64,000 bases of DNA from Fragilariopsis cylindrus CCMP1102. Taxonomy: Eukaryota; Bacillariophyta; Bacillariophyceae; Bacillariales; Bacillariaceae. A program made the translations under genes and the position numbers. The notes beneath the pieces are model-generated. The model was not told the DNA's origin. It was given only the letters and a program-made list of their open reading frames with translations, and ran no database searches. This document shows, one piece after another, positions 22,568 through 32,929 of the stretch. The stretch spans positions 48,046-112,045 of the forward strand of contig FMBT01000432.1 of assembly GCA_900095095.1 (NCBI GenBank), in the 5' to 3' direction. Each line of letters begins with the position of its first letter. Position 1 is the stretch's first letter.

Positions 22568-24363
22568 TTAAAAGAGACAAGAAAGAATTGAAATGACAAC
22601 CATAATACTAACCAGTAAAATGCCATCAGCAGTGGCACTTTGTTGTCCAGAAGATTTAAGTTGTGCACCAGGACAAACATTACGATATGTACCATTCCCG
22701 GTAGCGACGTAATCAGGATTTTGTTCACATCCACCTATTGCTGCATTCTTTGCAGGATTATCTACATACGGACCACCAGCACCAGCACATCCTTCTGATG
22801 ATAATAGATCATATGCAGCCTTACCTTGTACTAAACCACTACCATAACCATTATTGCAATAACCAGGATATTCACCAATATTCGAATCTGCACTACGGAC
22901 CATTGCGGTACGAATTTGATAATTAGTACATTCAGGAAAGAATGACATAAGTTGTGCCGCGATACCAGCAACATGCGGACCGGCCATTGATGTTCCACTT
23001 AATGTTGCATATGTATTAGGTGGAAATGTTGACATGATATCAACACCGGGTGCAACGATTTCTACTTGATTATTACATTGTGAAAAATCTGGGCGTATAC
23101 CATTCTGATCAACCGCTGATACTGATATAACAGATGGATAGATCCAGGAAATAATGGACCACTATTGCCACTATTCCCAGCAGCAGCAACGACACTTAAT
23201 GATAAAATTTATTATTGTAGGATAGACAAAAAGAATCAAATATTAGAAAAATAGATATGTTTGTACGATGGAAATACCAACGAAAGTTAGCAACAATGTA
23301 TATAACAAAGCAAGATGCAACTTACAGTATCCTTGATTTATATATCATCATAAAATGCACGTTCAATAGATGAATTTTTATAACCACCTAAAGATAAGGA
23401 TAAACTTTTGCACCATCATCAACACAACCTTGTACTGCGACATAATATTTGATGAAACCCTGAACCATCATCTGCTAATCCTTTACCTGCATGGAAAACA
23501 TTTAATGTTGGTTTTTCACGTATACCAACAACACCAATATCATTGTTACCAACAGCACCAATTATACCAGAACAATGTGTACCATGTCCATGTCCATCAT
23601 TAAACCATACGCCTGCACCGGTATTTGTACCACCGACTGTTTGGCCAATACAGTTGGTAAATCTTCATGTCCAGCATTATACCCAGTATCAACAACACAT
23701 ACTTCAATAGAACGATTATTTTGTTCTAATGACCATAATTCGGTACCTTGTACCATTTCTATACCGTATGGTATACGTTCACCTTTATCATTACCAAACA
23801 GCTTTAATTTCTTCTGGTAACGTCTTCTTCTTCGTCTTCGTCTTCTTTTGTTGTTGTTTGTGTTTCGCGCAACGTTGATATTCTATTGATATAATTCAAT
23901 TCATCCTCATTATTACAGACCAGATTTCTATTTAAATTACATACCGCAATGATTCCGAATAACTTGCGTTGTCAATATTTGATCCCTTTCAACACGATTA
24001 ACATATGGATTTTGTAATATACGATTGATCATAATATCGTCTGTACTATTCACAACAATTGATAATACATTATTATGGTATTATTGCTATACTCAATTTC
24101 AAGTACAGATGATAGATTACGTACTGGATTAAGATAATCACGTTGAATAAATTCACGTATCTGTCCATCCACTGCGTATTCGGATGCAATACGTATAAAT
24201 TTATGGTCATTATATTCAATTATTAAACGTGCATTGTTTGGATCTTTATCATTTGCTAACAATGAAGCACCATCGACTACCACTATAACGGCGATGCAAC
24301 TATAAGAGCAATAAAACTAAGATTGATGCAATAGGTGAAAGGGTAATACGAACAAAAAACCAT
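22568..24363 (-). pseudogene. Subtilisin-like serine protease (peptidase S8), frames broken
   Basis: Secreted or membrane-anchored subtilase. From the 5' end there is a hydrophobic leader (24363 to about 24280), a propeptide-like part with IINRIL/QNPYVNRVERDQ-type sequence, then the catalytic domain. Asp is in VCVVDTGYNAGHEDLP (about 23700), His in DGHGHGTHCSGIIGAVG (about 23570), the oxyanion Asn in VVAAAGNSGNSG (about 23180) and Ser in LSGTSMAGPHVAG (about 22980). A Cys-rich tail and a C-terminal hydrophobic segment (SIMVVISILSCLF) follow. Two introns are likely: one starting at 23944 (GTATGT) and one about 23325 to 23195 (GTAAGT). All catalytic residues survive, yet at least five single-base breaks interrupt the frame. 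It may therefore be a functional gene with assembly errors rather than a true pseudogene. Confidence 0.7.
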
Positions 24364-25131
24364 TCTTTCTAATTGTTGTCGTTTGTTGTTGTCGTCGTCG
24401 TCATACTATTGTTGTTTTACGGTGTTGTTTTCATGGGGTTAAAAACGTTTGCGAGCAATTCTTTGTGCTACTTATTGTTCAGAGGTTGCAGAGGAGCAAG
24501 ATACTTTTTTACTTCGTAGTGATTTATCTCTCTTCATCTAAACAGCGTACAGTAGCTTCAGGACAAGAGATAGCAAGTCGAATAAGATGGGGACGGTGGG
24601 GCACAGTCAGTCATTCATATGAAGGATACGCAATCAGAGCGGTAGGTAAAAATCCATCTAACGTAAAACTGTATTCAAAAAAAGAGATACTATTGTGCGT
24701 TTATGTTGTTGTTTTAGGTGTCGTCGGGGAAAATAGAGGCTTATCAAAACCATAATTATAGCGTAGTACGGTAGTTTCTACAGCATCTTTTGGATCGATA
24801 TCCTCGCGTGTTTCAGTGAATTAAATTTCCGAGTACGGTAATTGTATGGCAGAGATGATAAAAGTTAACCGTTAGCTACAGTACCTTACATTACAACGTC
24901 GTTTACAATCGGAGATGGATACATTTTTGTCGAATTTTGTTGGCATTGCTTTTATTTACCATTCAAGGCAGAAAGAGAGAGAGAGAGAGGCAGAGGTAGT
25001 TCATCGTAGTGATGTACAATTGCTTTTGATAATACTATAGGAGAGAACAAGAAGAACAATAACTTTTGAAAGAGAAAAATAAAAATCACATAATATTGAA
25101 ACTACAAGTACTTCAATAAGTACACACCACT
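24364..25131. other. Divergent promoter region
   Basis: Lies between the subtilisin gene (minus) and the 25132 gene (plus). It contains several TACAGTA/TACGGTA words (24545-24885), a (GA)n run near 24970-24990 and an A-rich leader before 25132. A frame at 24465-24755 has no motif and is not accepted. Confidence 0.5.
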
Positions 25132-26520
25132 ATGACGTTGTTTGCTCCTCAAGATCGTGCATGGGGTGACAGCGAGAACAGTAGCAGTAACAACATCGGA
25201 GGGCAACGACACGAACAGAAGAAGAACGACTGCTTTGATACTTCATTCTCTTCCTCGTCGATCGTGGAACCATCACAAAGACGTAATGATGACGAATGCT
25301 GCTATAATGATGACAACAGCAGTGGTGGTGGTGATGGTGATGGTGGCTGTGATGATGTTATTGGAAAGGCACATACAGCCACTCATACTACTCAAGGAGA
25401 ATTTACTGCAACTATTATTCCGTCAGAAATTCAATGTAAAGTATTATCATCGTCCTCAGGGGGTGGCGGCAGCAACAGCGCAGCAGCAGCAGCAGCAAGT
25501 AGTGTCAATAGTGTTTGTGGTTTTGGTAGTGAAAATGGATTTTCAAATTTATCTTCGTTGTATACAGATGGACAACACCAACAAGAACAAGAACAATTAA
25601 GCTTACAACAACAACGTATTGTAAATAAAAATATATGTACTAAATTATTAAGAAGTGGTTGGTATGATGATAATTGTTTAGGTATTGAACGTTTAATGGC
25701 AATATCAAATTATGAACTAGTTAATACACAATTCGATGAAAATTCTATTGCATATGCCTTCACATCCAGGACCAAGGATAAGAACAACAACAAAAGGAGC
25801 AACGATGATGACGACGATGACAAGTTTTCGAAATGGCTTCGTAATCTATTCTTATCCTTCTTTTGTGACCAGCAACAACATCACCATCAGCGTTCGAATA
25901 GAACAAAGACAACTAACAAGAGTGACAAAAAAGAAGTGGACGTCTATGGATTTTCAGACTCTACAGAAGCTCATCATCACCCTCAACAAAACCGTACTAG
26001 ACTTCTTTCTTTGAAAGTTCCTGCTCTTCGAATTCTTATTTCATCTTTAGAATTGATTTCAAGGACGCAGCAGCAGCAGAAGACGAAGACGAAATCATCC
26101 ACATCATCCACATCATCATCATCGTCGTCATCTATTGATATATTGGATAAATTTTGGAAAGCAATGCTAGCTTATATGACAGAATGTTTACAAGATTTAG
26201 TGTTACACGATGACGAACAACAACCAGGAACTACTGAAACAAAAAGTACCAGTAATACTAGTACAAGTGCAAGTGCAAGTACAATAAGTAATGATTTTAT
26301 TGAGGCAGCACTTGTTGTGAAAGGTATACGATTATTACAAAGAATTGAACCAACTATGATGCGCCCATATGTACGATATTCTTTATTACCATATATATCA
26401 AATGCAAAAGAGATATTTGATGGACAACAAACTACACTTACATCTACAACATGTTGTTTGGGAGATAAGATATTAGTTCGAGAATGTGAACGTTTGCTAA
26501 AAGAAGCAACTACGTTTTGA
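25132..26520 (+). CDS. Hypothetical protein with helical C-terminal region
   Basis: Single exon, 462 residues, starting at an ATG preceded by an A-rich leader. The first ~160 residues are Ser/Gly/Asp/Gln-rich. Ordered helical segments then appear: KLLRSGWYDDNCLGIERLM (about 170), FSKWLRNLFLSFFCDQ (about 235), KVPALRILISSLELISR (about 300), DILDKFWKAMLAYMTECLQ (about 335) and FIEAALVVKGIRLLQRIEP (about 390), separated by Ser, Thr or Gln tracts. The pattern could reflect an alpha-solenoid, but no family is recognised. No frame break is apparent. Confidence 0.6.
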   Translation: MTLFAPQDRAWGDSENSSSNNIGGQRHEQKKNDCFDTSFSSSSIVEPSQRRNDDECCYNDDNSSGGGDGDGGCDDVIGKAHTATHTTQGEFTATIIPSEIQCKVLSSSSGGGGSNSAAAAAASSVNSVCGFGSENGFSNLSSLYTDGQHQQEQEQLSLQQQRIVNKNICTKLLRSGWYDDNCLGIERLMAISNYELVNTQFDENSIAYAFTSRTKDKNNNKRSNDDDDDDKFSKWLRNLFLSFFCDQQQHHHQRSNRTKTTNKSDKKEVDVYGFSDSTEAHHHPQQNRTRLLSLKVPALRILISSLELISRTQQQQKTKTKSSTSSTSSSSSSSIDILDKFWKAMLAYMTECLQDLVLHDDEQQPGTTETKSTSNTSTSASASTISNDFIEAALVVKGIRLLQRIEPTMMRPYVRYSLLPYISNAKEIFDGQQTTLTSTTCCLGDKILVRECERLLKEATTF

Positions 26521-26765
26521 AAGCATTTACAAACAAACACATTGCAATGCAGTACAGAGCAGTGCATGCCTACCTACAATACAACGTATATACTAATAAA
26601 ATAGTGTAATGAAATGAATAAATTAGCAAATCAAAACACTTTTGTAGTAGGATAGTTCGTTTATTTATCTATTGGGTATTGTATGTCTCTTTTTTGTGGT
26701 TTTATCAGGACGTAATTTAGCAAGTTTTCCGATCTTTTTGTCTCTTCATTCTATCACTCAATAGA

Positions 26766-27602
26766 TTATTCGTTAGTTATTGTTGATAACGACGACGCCG
26801 GTGATGTTGTTGAAGTACACGATGATAATGAGTAGAACATTTTTTTATCAATTCCTATTAAAGGTTGAGCTAAAAGTCTTGGTGGTGCTGATAAACATTT
26901 CTGATGATGCATTCTCTTAATATGAGAACTAGGTCTATAGGATTGCTGTTGTTGAAATAATTTCTCATGCCGGTAATTGATTATCGGATTATTGGTGACG
27001 GAAGATGAAGAAGATGAAGAAGATGAAGAAGAAGAGACTAAGCTTACTGATTTCTTCAATGCTGATCGGATTTTATGCATTGTATAACTACAACCTTGTC
27101 GACGTTGAATTTCTAAGATAACAATTTGTTCTTCTTCTGCTGCATCAGTAATACTAATTGCAGCAGCAGCAGCAGCAGCAGCAGCAGCTTGGTCATCATT
27201 ATAATATTTTCTTCTTGTTGTCCTCCAAAATTGTACAACGAATGAAACATTCTGATTTGAACAAAAAAATCGTCCACGTTGTTTATCATAAAAGAATCGT
27301 ATATCATTACTTTGAAGAAAATCACACAGTCTTTGTCCTATCAAATCAACAACATTATTACCATTACTACTAGCAGTGTCGTTGAAAATTAATGGATTTG
27401 ATATTCTTGGATAGATTTCTGGTAGATTCGGAACGTCATTGTCATCAATGAACCATTGATGGCACAGCTGGCCGCATTCATTATCGCTATTATTCTCTGA
27501 GTTAGATGACAAAAGTGGAGCATCAACTTGAATAGCGATACTGTGTCTTCTATTTTCGTCGTTACGGTTATTGTTATTGCTGCTGCTGCTGCTGTAATTC
27601 AT
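26766..27602 (-). CDS. Hypothetical protein, Ser/Ala tracts with one conserved-looking domain
   Basis: The 278-residue form starts at 27602 (MNYSSSSS); an in-frame codon extends the frame to 27707 but adds only a likely leader. After a Ser/Asn-rich start, residues about 80-215 look folded: DLIGQRLCDFLQSNDIRFFY, SFVVQFWRTTRRKYY and EEEQIVILEIQRRQGCSYTMHKIRSALKK, interrupted by an 11-Ala tract. The QRRQGCSYTMHKIR stretch resembles a motif I recall from other uncharacterised diatom proteins. A further Ser tract and a basic tail follow. Function is unknown. Confidence 0.55.
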   Translation of the reverse strand: MNYSSSSSNNNNRNDENRRHSIAIQVDAPLLSSNSENNSDNECGQLCHQWFIDDNDVPNLPEIYPRISNPLIFNDTASSNGNNVVDLIGQRLCDFLQSNDIRFFYDKQRGRFFCSNQNVSFVVQFWRTTRRKYYNDDQAAAAAAAAAAISITDAAEEEQIVILEIQRRQGCSYTMHKIRSALKKSVSLVSSSSSSSSSSSSVTNNPIINYRHEKLFQQQQSYRPSSHIKRMHHQKCLSAPPRLLAQPLIGIDKKMFYSLSSCTSTTSPASSLSTITNE

Positions 27603-28402
27603 GGTGTTCGTTGAGTAGTGTTGTGGACTGCAGTACTGTAATGATTTTATGAGTACTCGACTTGGCGTCTCGTCTCTTGCTAAAAGTAGTGTACATCGTC
27701 TACACATCTACACGTACTTGTCACTCATTTGCCACAATCGCATAGATAAAAATAAAGCGCTTACCACAAAAAGAGAACAACTTTATGCTTGGATTATTAT
27801 TACTATTCATTCGATTCTGTTCATTGGAAGCAGTAATTGGAGAAAATAAATGAAAATACAGTAATTCATTTAACGTAATGAAAGAAATTTTGCGAATTTT
27901 TCTTTTTTTAAATGTTCTACGAAGTTCCTCGCTGTCGTGTTAAATTCTGATCGTGCGTTCTAGCTAGCACTACTTTTAACATAGGACTGTACAACAATTA
28001 TAGCGAATGATATCATTTTTAAGTACGATTAAAAATAAATATTATATGCCCCGACTGTATATTGCTCAAAATCTGCGTCATCAAAATCATTGTTGTGACT
28101 TTCCAAACATACGGGGCGAAGAATGAAAACAAACCATGTTGGGAAAATAGTGATATAAGATATAAGGTATTGCTGTTAGGACTCAAATATAAGACATTAG
28201 CATGCAGCAGATAAATACAAGGAATTTGGAGAAATTAGTTTGGTATAAATTGGATTGAGTGGTACTTGACATACTATTAACAGGCACAACATTTTCGAAT
28301 CTCGCGAGTGGTACGCAGCACAGTTTATACGTACTGAATGATACAAAAGTCTATATATACAACTAGTATTCAATATTTCTATTATCTATAGAGTTTATAG
28401 TA
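27603..28402. other. Intergenic region
   Basis: Upstream flank of the 26766-27602 gene and 3' flank of the next minus-strand gene. AT-rich; no gene or clear repeat is seen. Confidence 0.5.
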
Positions 28403-30907
28403 CTACTTCTTGTACAAAATTCGTTTCCTTCGTTTGTTGTTCGCATCCTTGTCGTCGTCGTCGTCATCGTCATCATCATCATCATCATCGTCTGTGTTCA
28501 ACAGTTCTCTATCCAGTTCTTCATTGAACTTATACGATTGAGACAGTCTTCCCATGCCCGGTGTGAATATCTTTCTGCCTCCTTTTACTATCACCAAATC
28601 ACTTTTTTTCTTTTTTGTTTTAGTTCTTTGGCGATAATCATCATCGTCAGAATCTTGAGTGAAGTCATAGTCATAATGAGTGTTCTTGATATTTGCTTCT
28701 TTTTGGTGTCAACGACGCCGATGAATTTGACTTCATCATCATCTTCATCGTTGTCATTAACACTTTCCTTATAGTTGATGGGCGTAACTTTCTTTCTTTC
28801 CGAATATTAGCATTTTGTTGTTTGTTACGATCGTAATTCGCATGAGCACTAATACCAGTATCAGCAGAAGCAGGCAAGGTTCCGATTGCTGCAATTTTGC
28901 ATCTTTTTCTTCATCATCGCTACTATCGTCAATAATTATGACATCCCGTGTCGCCATTGTTCCCTTTTCTATTACATCTGCGGATTGTTCGTGCGCGTGC
29001 AACGTGTTAGCCTTAGAGGAACGTGCAGCGGCAGACGTCATAGTTATGACTTCTTTATCGCCTTTATTTCCTTTTCTATTACATTTGTCACCAATATTAT
29101 TGCAGTCTGATTTTTTAGAAAGATTACGCTTGACCATAGGTGTTTTACCGGATGGTGCTATATCGCCATTTTCGATACTTGTGTTATGTTTAGTGCTATT
29201 CTTTTCTTTATTGGCAACAGACGTTTCCGGCAACGGTAACACCTCCAAATCAGAAATTCCTACTTGCTTAGACAGGACATTCGCAAAGACTTCTCCCATC
29301 GACTGACGCATACTGTACACCCAATCAAGCAAAAGTTCATCTGTTGGATGGACCAACCCATCTTCAGCATAATCATCGATTAAATCATTATTGCGCATAT
29401 TTTCCTTCTTTGGAATAGTTTGTTGTACTTCAGTATACATTGCCTGCCATAAAATCTCTATCACGTCTTGATCAGCTAGTATCAATTGTCCGTGTCGACG
29501 AGTACCATGACGACCACCACGAACGATCACTAATGATGCGTCATTTCTACATTCTTCCATACTGTTAGGAATAGCAACAATCGTATGCATCAATTTCAAA
29601 ATCTTTGCCATTTGCCTCGACAATTCATCGACAACATCGGTACATTCTATCCACAAGTCATATCGACAACTTTCAAGGATTTCATTCGTACATAAATTTT
29701 CGTCGTCATCTTCGTCATTGTTATTACGATATCCAAGATAGTGACGTTGATACACCCATAAACAAGCAAAAGCCTGCGCGACGACAATCAAAGCTTCTTT
29801 AGCACCAAATGCACGAATATCCTGTAGTAAAATCAAGCATGACGTTGACGATGACGATGGTTGCGTGCGATTTGTCTTACTTTCATCTTCTTCATCACTA
29901 TCACTGTCATTTTCAGATTCTTCATCTTTCTCCACGTGTGCCACTTTCTCTTTTTTGTCGTTCAAGGTACTATGCTGTCGATCAAGTATTATTTTTTTCT
30001 CAAACGCTATATTCGATTCAAGTAGGTATATGAATGCTTCAAGACGAAATGATCGCATTCGCAAGAGTCCAATCGCTTCTTCACGGACTGAACTAGTAAA
30101 GCCTTCACCTTCGCCATTCTCATCTTCATCGCCGTCATCAGCACTTGCAGCAGCGGCGGCAGCAGCAGCAGCAGCAGTACTAATGTATTTACTAAAATCC
30201 ATTGATTCTTCTTCCTTATCCCTCATACTATTAAAATTCAGTATGATCTTCCACCAGGACGGTCCATCAGGTGCACCTTCAATCATTCTTGGTAGTAATA
30301 CTTCTGGATATAACCGTACTGCTTTTTTCCATACCGTCATTGTATGATTAAGACGTGGTCCATCCCAAAAGAATTTTGATTTTGATTTCGATTTCGTTGT
30401 TGTTGACGTTTGAGAAGACGCACTATCTGGCAGTACCGATGTCGATATAGTTGATGATGGTATTGCTGTTGATGCTGATGTTTCTAATAATGATGAAGAT
30501 GATGATCTCCTTCTACTGCTATCATTATTGTTATTATTATTATTATTACTATTATTGGGGATTACAGTACCATTTGATGTTTGTGGTCCCCATGTTAATA
30601 ATTTCATCAATTCAATACAAATTGATTTAGATGGGACGGTATTATCATCAATGATTGTATTTAAATACCATGCACCCTCTCTTGATTGGGACGAATTTAA
30701 TGCCTTCCAATATAAATCAGCTAATGAAATTGACATATCACGTGGTGGAGGTTTAATAATTGTCGGTGGTGGTTGTGAATGATGTTCTAGTTTTTCTTGC
30801 TGAGTTAGCTCGTCATTATTCTGTTCAGTTGTTGATGACGTTGATGTCAATATTGCTAGTACAGAGCTTGTCGTAGTAGTATTAGGAGCATCATCAGTAG
30901 TAGTCAT
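28403..30907 (-). CDS. Nuclear-type acidic/basic protein, C-terminal part of a probable larger gene
   Basis: The first ~680 residues run from the ATG at 30907 in one frame. Folded-looking segments include ISLADLYWKALNSSQSREG (about 55), FFWDGPRLNHTMTVWKKAVR (about 185), EGAPDGPSWWKIILNFNSM (about 210), IRAFGAKEALIVVAQAFACL (about 365) and EILWQAMYTEVQQTI (about 485). Between them are acidic and Ser tracts. Near 28880 the frame breaks. Homologous-looking sequence continues in other frames through PASADTGISAHANYDRNK, FIGVVDTKKK and VIVKGGRKIFTPGMGRL, ending with a poly-Asp tract and basic KRRKRILYKK at 28403. The basic tail suggests a nuclear protein. Upstream of 30907 the frame stays open toward 31010 and reads sensibly (LPRPSFLSFWDDSSR). 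This suggests continuity with the 30916-32616 frame through a single-base break in an ACA repeat. Confidence 0.6.
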
Positions 30908-30915
30908 ATTATTCA

Positions 30916-32616
30916 CTATAATCGTAGCACCTGCACTTGTACTTGTGGACCTGGACGAATCATCCCAAAAAGATAAAAATGATGGTCGTGGTAATGTACA
31001 TATTTTTGCGTTGTTGTTGTTGTTGTTTTTGTCTTGGAGATGGCAATTATTTCAGATATATTATGATCTGATACAAGTGTTTTTGTTAAGGTGTCAGGAA
31101 AAGATTCATCTTTATCTTTATCTTCTTCTGCTACTATATCATTTTGATTTCTTTGATCATCTTTCTTTTCGAGTTCATCGTCGTCGTGCTTATTAGATCG
31201 TTCCATATTAATCTTATTCGTTTCTTTCGTTGATTGTACACACAGTGTTGGTGTTGGTGGTGGTTTCTTCCTCAGACGCTGCTGTTGCTGTTGCTGTTTG
31301 AATACTATTCCTGTTGTGGTACTTTGAAGATCAGCAACGTCCAACGACGACGACGTAGGATCATTATTGTTTCTATTTTGATTTTCATTTTCATTACTGT
31401 TGCGGTTGTTATTACTATTACTGTCAATCGTATTATTGAAGTATGATAGTAGTAATTTATTACGAGATGTCGTGTTACGTGTATTACTACTACTACAACT
31501 ACCTTGCGGAGAAGGATGATGATGATCCACAACATCCATAATCTTGGCTTTCTTTTTTTTATGTTCGTCGTCATCGTCGTCGTCGTCGGCGGCGGCGGCA
31601 TTATTGCTTCCATCATCGTCATCATCTTCATCACAATAAGGTCGTCGTCTTCTTGCTTTTCTCACTTGCTGTTGCTCCTGCTGTTGTTGTAGCTGATGTT
31701 GTTGTTGCAATTGTTGTTGTTTTTCCTCCTCCTCTTGTTGTTGTTGTTGTTGTTGTTGTTTTTGTAAAGATAATAAAGCTACTTTACAATTTGAAATCTC
31801 ATGATGTTGTTGTTGAGCTTGATGTAATGCTGTATAAAGTTGTTTATTTATTATTGATATAATACTATTTGATTCATCTACCACTTTTGCGGTTGTTATC
31901 GTCGTCGTCGTCGCATCTGCTTCTACTACTGCTGGTAGTGCTGATACCTTTGTTAAAACCGTTTTGAGTTTTTCATTATTACAGATAATTTCTTTTAATA
32001 GTATTGGAAGATTATTGATGTTATTTTTATTGCTGACAGTGGCTGGTATTACTTCTTGTTCTTCTTCTTCTTCTTCCTCAAGAATATTGTTATTTTTATT
32101 ATTGTTGTTGTTCTTAATATTGCTGCTGTCTGGTGAGCTGTCTAGTGATGACGTCAAAACCGCCGCCGAAGAGGTACGAATCGATGACACAATATTTTTA
32201 CCTTCCTCTTTTTTTTGGTAATCCTTTTTGATAATATTAGCAGCAGCAGTATTACATGCCCCTGTTTCTTCTTCTTCTACTACTACTACTACTATTAGTT
32301 CTTCATTATGATCATTAGATGTTGACGATGATGAGACGTTGGTCTCATTCTCGTTCTCATTATTGTTCTTGTTCTCATTCTTGTTCTCACAAACAGTAAT
32401 ACTGGCGTTAGTTGCATTCTTTAGTTTGCATTCATTATCATTATCATCATCATCATCGTTGTCACCATCATCACTGTTGCTCCCACTGCTACGATCATGC
32501 TGTTGTTGTTGTTGCTCTACTACTACATCATGATGTACTGCTACTGATTTTTGGATATCCGGATGACGACTACTACTATTACGTGTAGTAAATAACCGTT
32601 GAATTATTGCGTCCAT
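30916..32616 (-). CDS. Low-complexity Gln/Asp/Asn protein, probable N-terminal part of the downstream gene
   Basis: Begins at ATG 32616 (MDAIIQRLF); 17 upstream in-frame residues were dropped as leader. It is mostly Gln, Asn, Asp, Ser, Glu and Thr tracts. One ordered stretch around residues 210-300 contains LPILLKEIICNNEKLKTVL and SIISIINKQLYTALHQAQQ, probably coiled coil leading into a Gln-rich helix. A basic RKARRRRPYCDED patch and a KKKKAK patch are possible nuclear localisation signals. The frame ends at 30916, nine bases before the ATG at 30907, in a short tail that looks out of frame. I infer one gene with the 28403-30907 frame. No domain is recognised. Confidence 0.5.
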   Translation of the reverse strand: MDAIIQRLFTTRNSSSRHPDIQKSVAVHHDVVVEQQQQQHDRSSGSNSDDGDNDDDDDNDNECKLKNATNASITVCENKNENKNNNENENETNVSSSSTSNDHNEELIVVVVVEEEETGACNTAAANIIKKDYQKKEEGKNIVSSIRTSSAAVLTSSLDSSPDSSNIKNNNNNKNNNILEEEEEEEQEVIPATVSNKNNINNLPILLKEIICNNEKLKTVLTKVSALPAVVEADATTTTITTAKVVDESNSIISIINKQLYTALHQAQQQHHEISNCKVALLSLQKQQQQQQQQEEEEKQQQLQQQHQLQQQQEQQQVRKARRRRPYCDEDDDDDGSNNAAAADDDDDDDEHKKKKAKIMDVVDHHHPSPQGSCSSSNTRNTTSRNKLLLSYFNNTIDSNSNNNRNSNENENQNRNNNDPTSSSLDVADLQSTTTGIVFKQQQQQQRLRKKPPPTPTLCVQSTKETNKINMERSNKHDDDELEKKDDQRNQNDIVAEEDKDKDESFPDTLTKTLVSDHNISEIIAISKTKTTTTTTQKYVHYHDHHFYLFGMIRPGPQVQVQVLRL

Positions 32617-32929
32617 TATAATTGCGAAGTAGTATATATAGGAATAATGGTTACAGTATCTCAGCACGACACAAACGAAAAGTCAAGTTATGATAATTAG
32701 AATCAGAATGAATGACGATTTTTTTATGTGTATCGGCATTGTGATGTGTTCTTCTGCTGTGTGCTTGTTTGTTTCAACCAAGAACAAGACCAATAAGAGA
32801 AATTAACGACGCTACAAGGATACAGTAAACACAGGACCAAGTTCACCCTAACTTAATAGAAGTAATACTGACATAAAAAGAAAACTAATTATTCAATATG
32901 TCATCTACGCAGCGCGCATTTTGTCGGAC
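32617..32929. other. Promoter region of the low-complexity gene
   Basis: AT-rich flank between the 32616 start (minus) and the second mobile element. Nothing specific is seen beyond one TACAGTA word near 32821. Confidence 0.4.

Noticed and set aside
24465-24755. 96-residue plus frame upstream of the 25132 gene
   Set aside because: No conserved motif and it overlaps a region dense in promoter-like words.
30945-32533. Several Leu/Ser/Val-rich plus-strand frames
   Set aside because: Antisense shadows of Gln, Asp and Asn tracts in the minus-strand gene.
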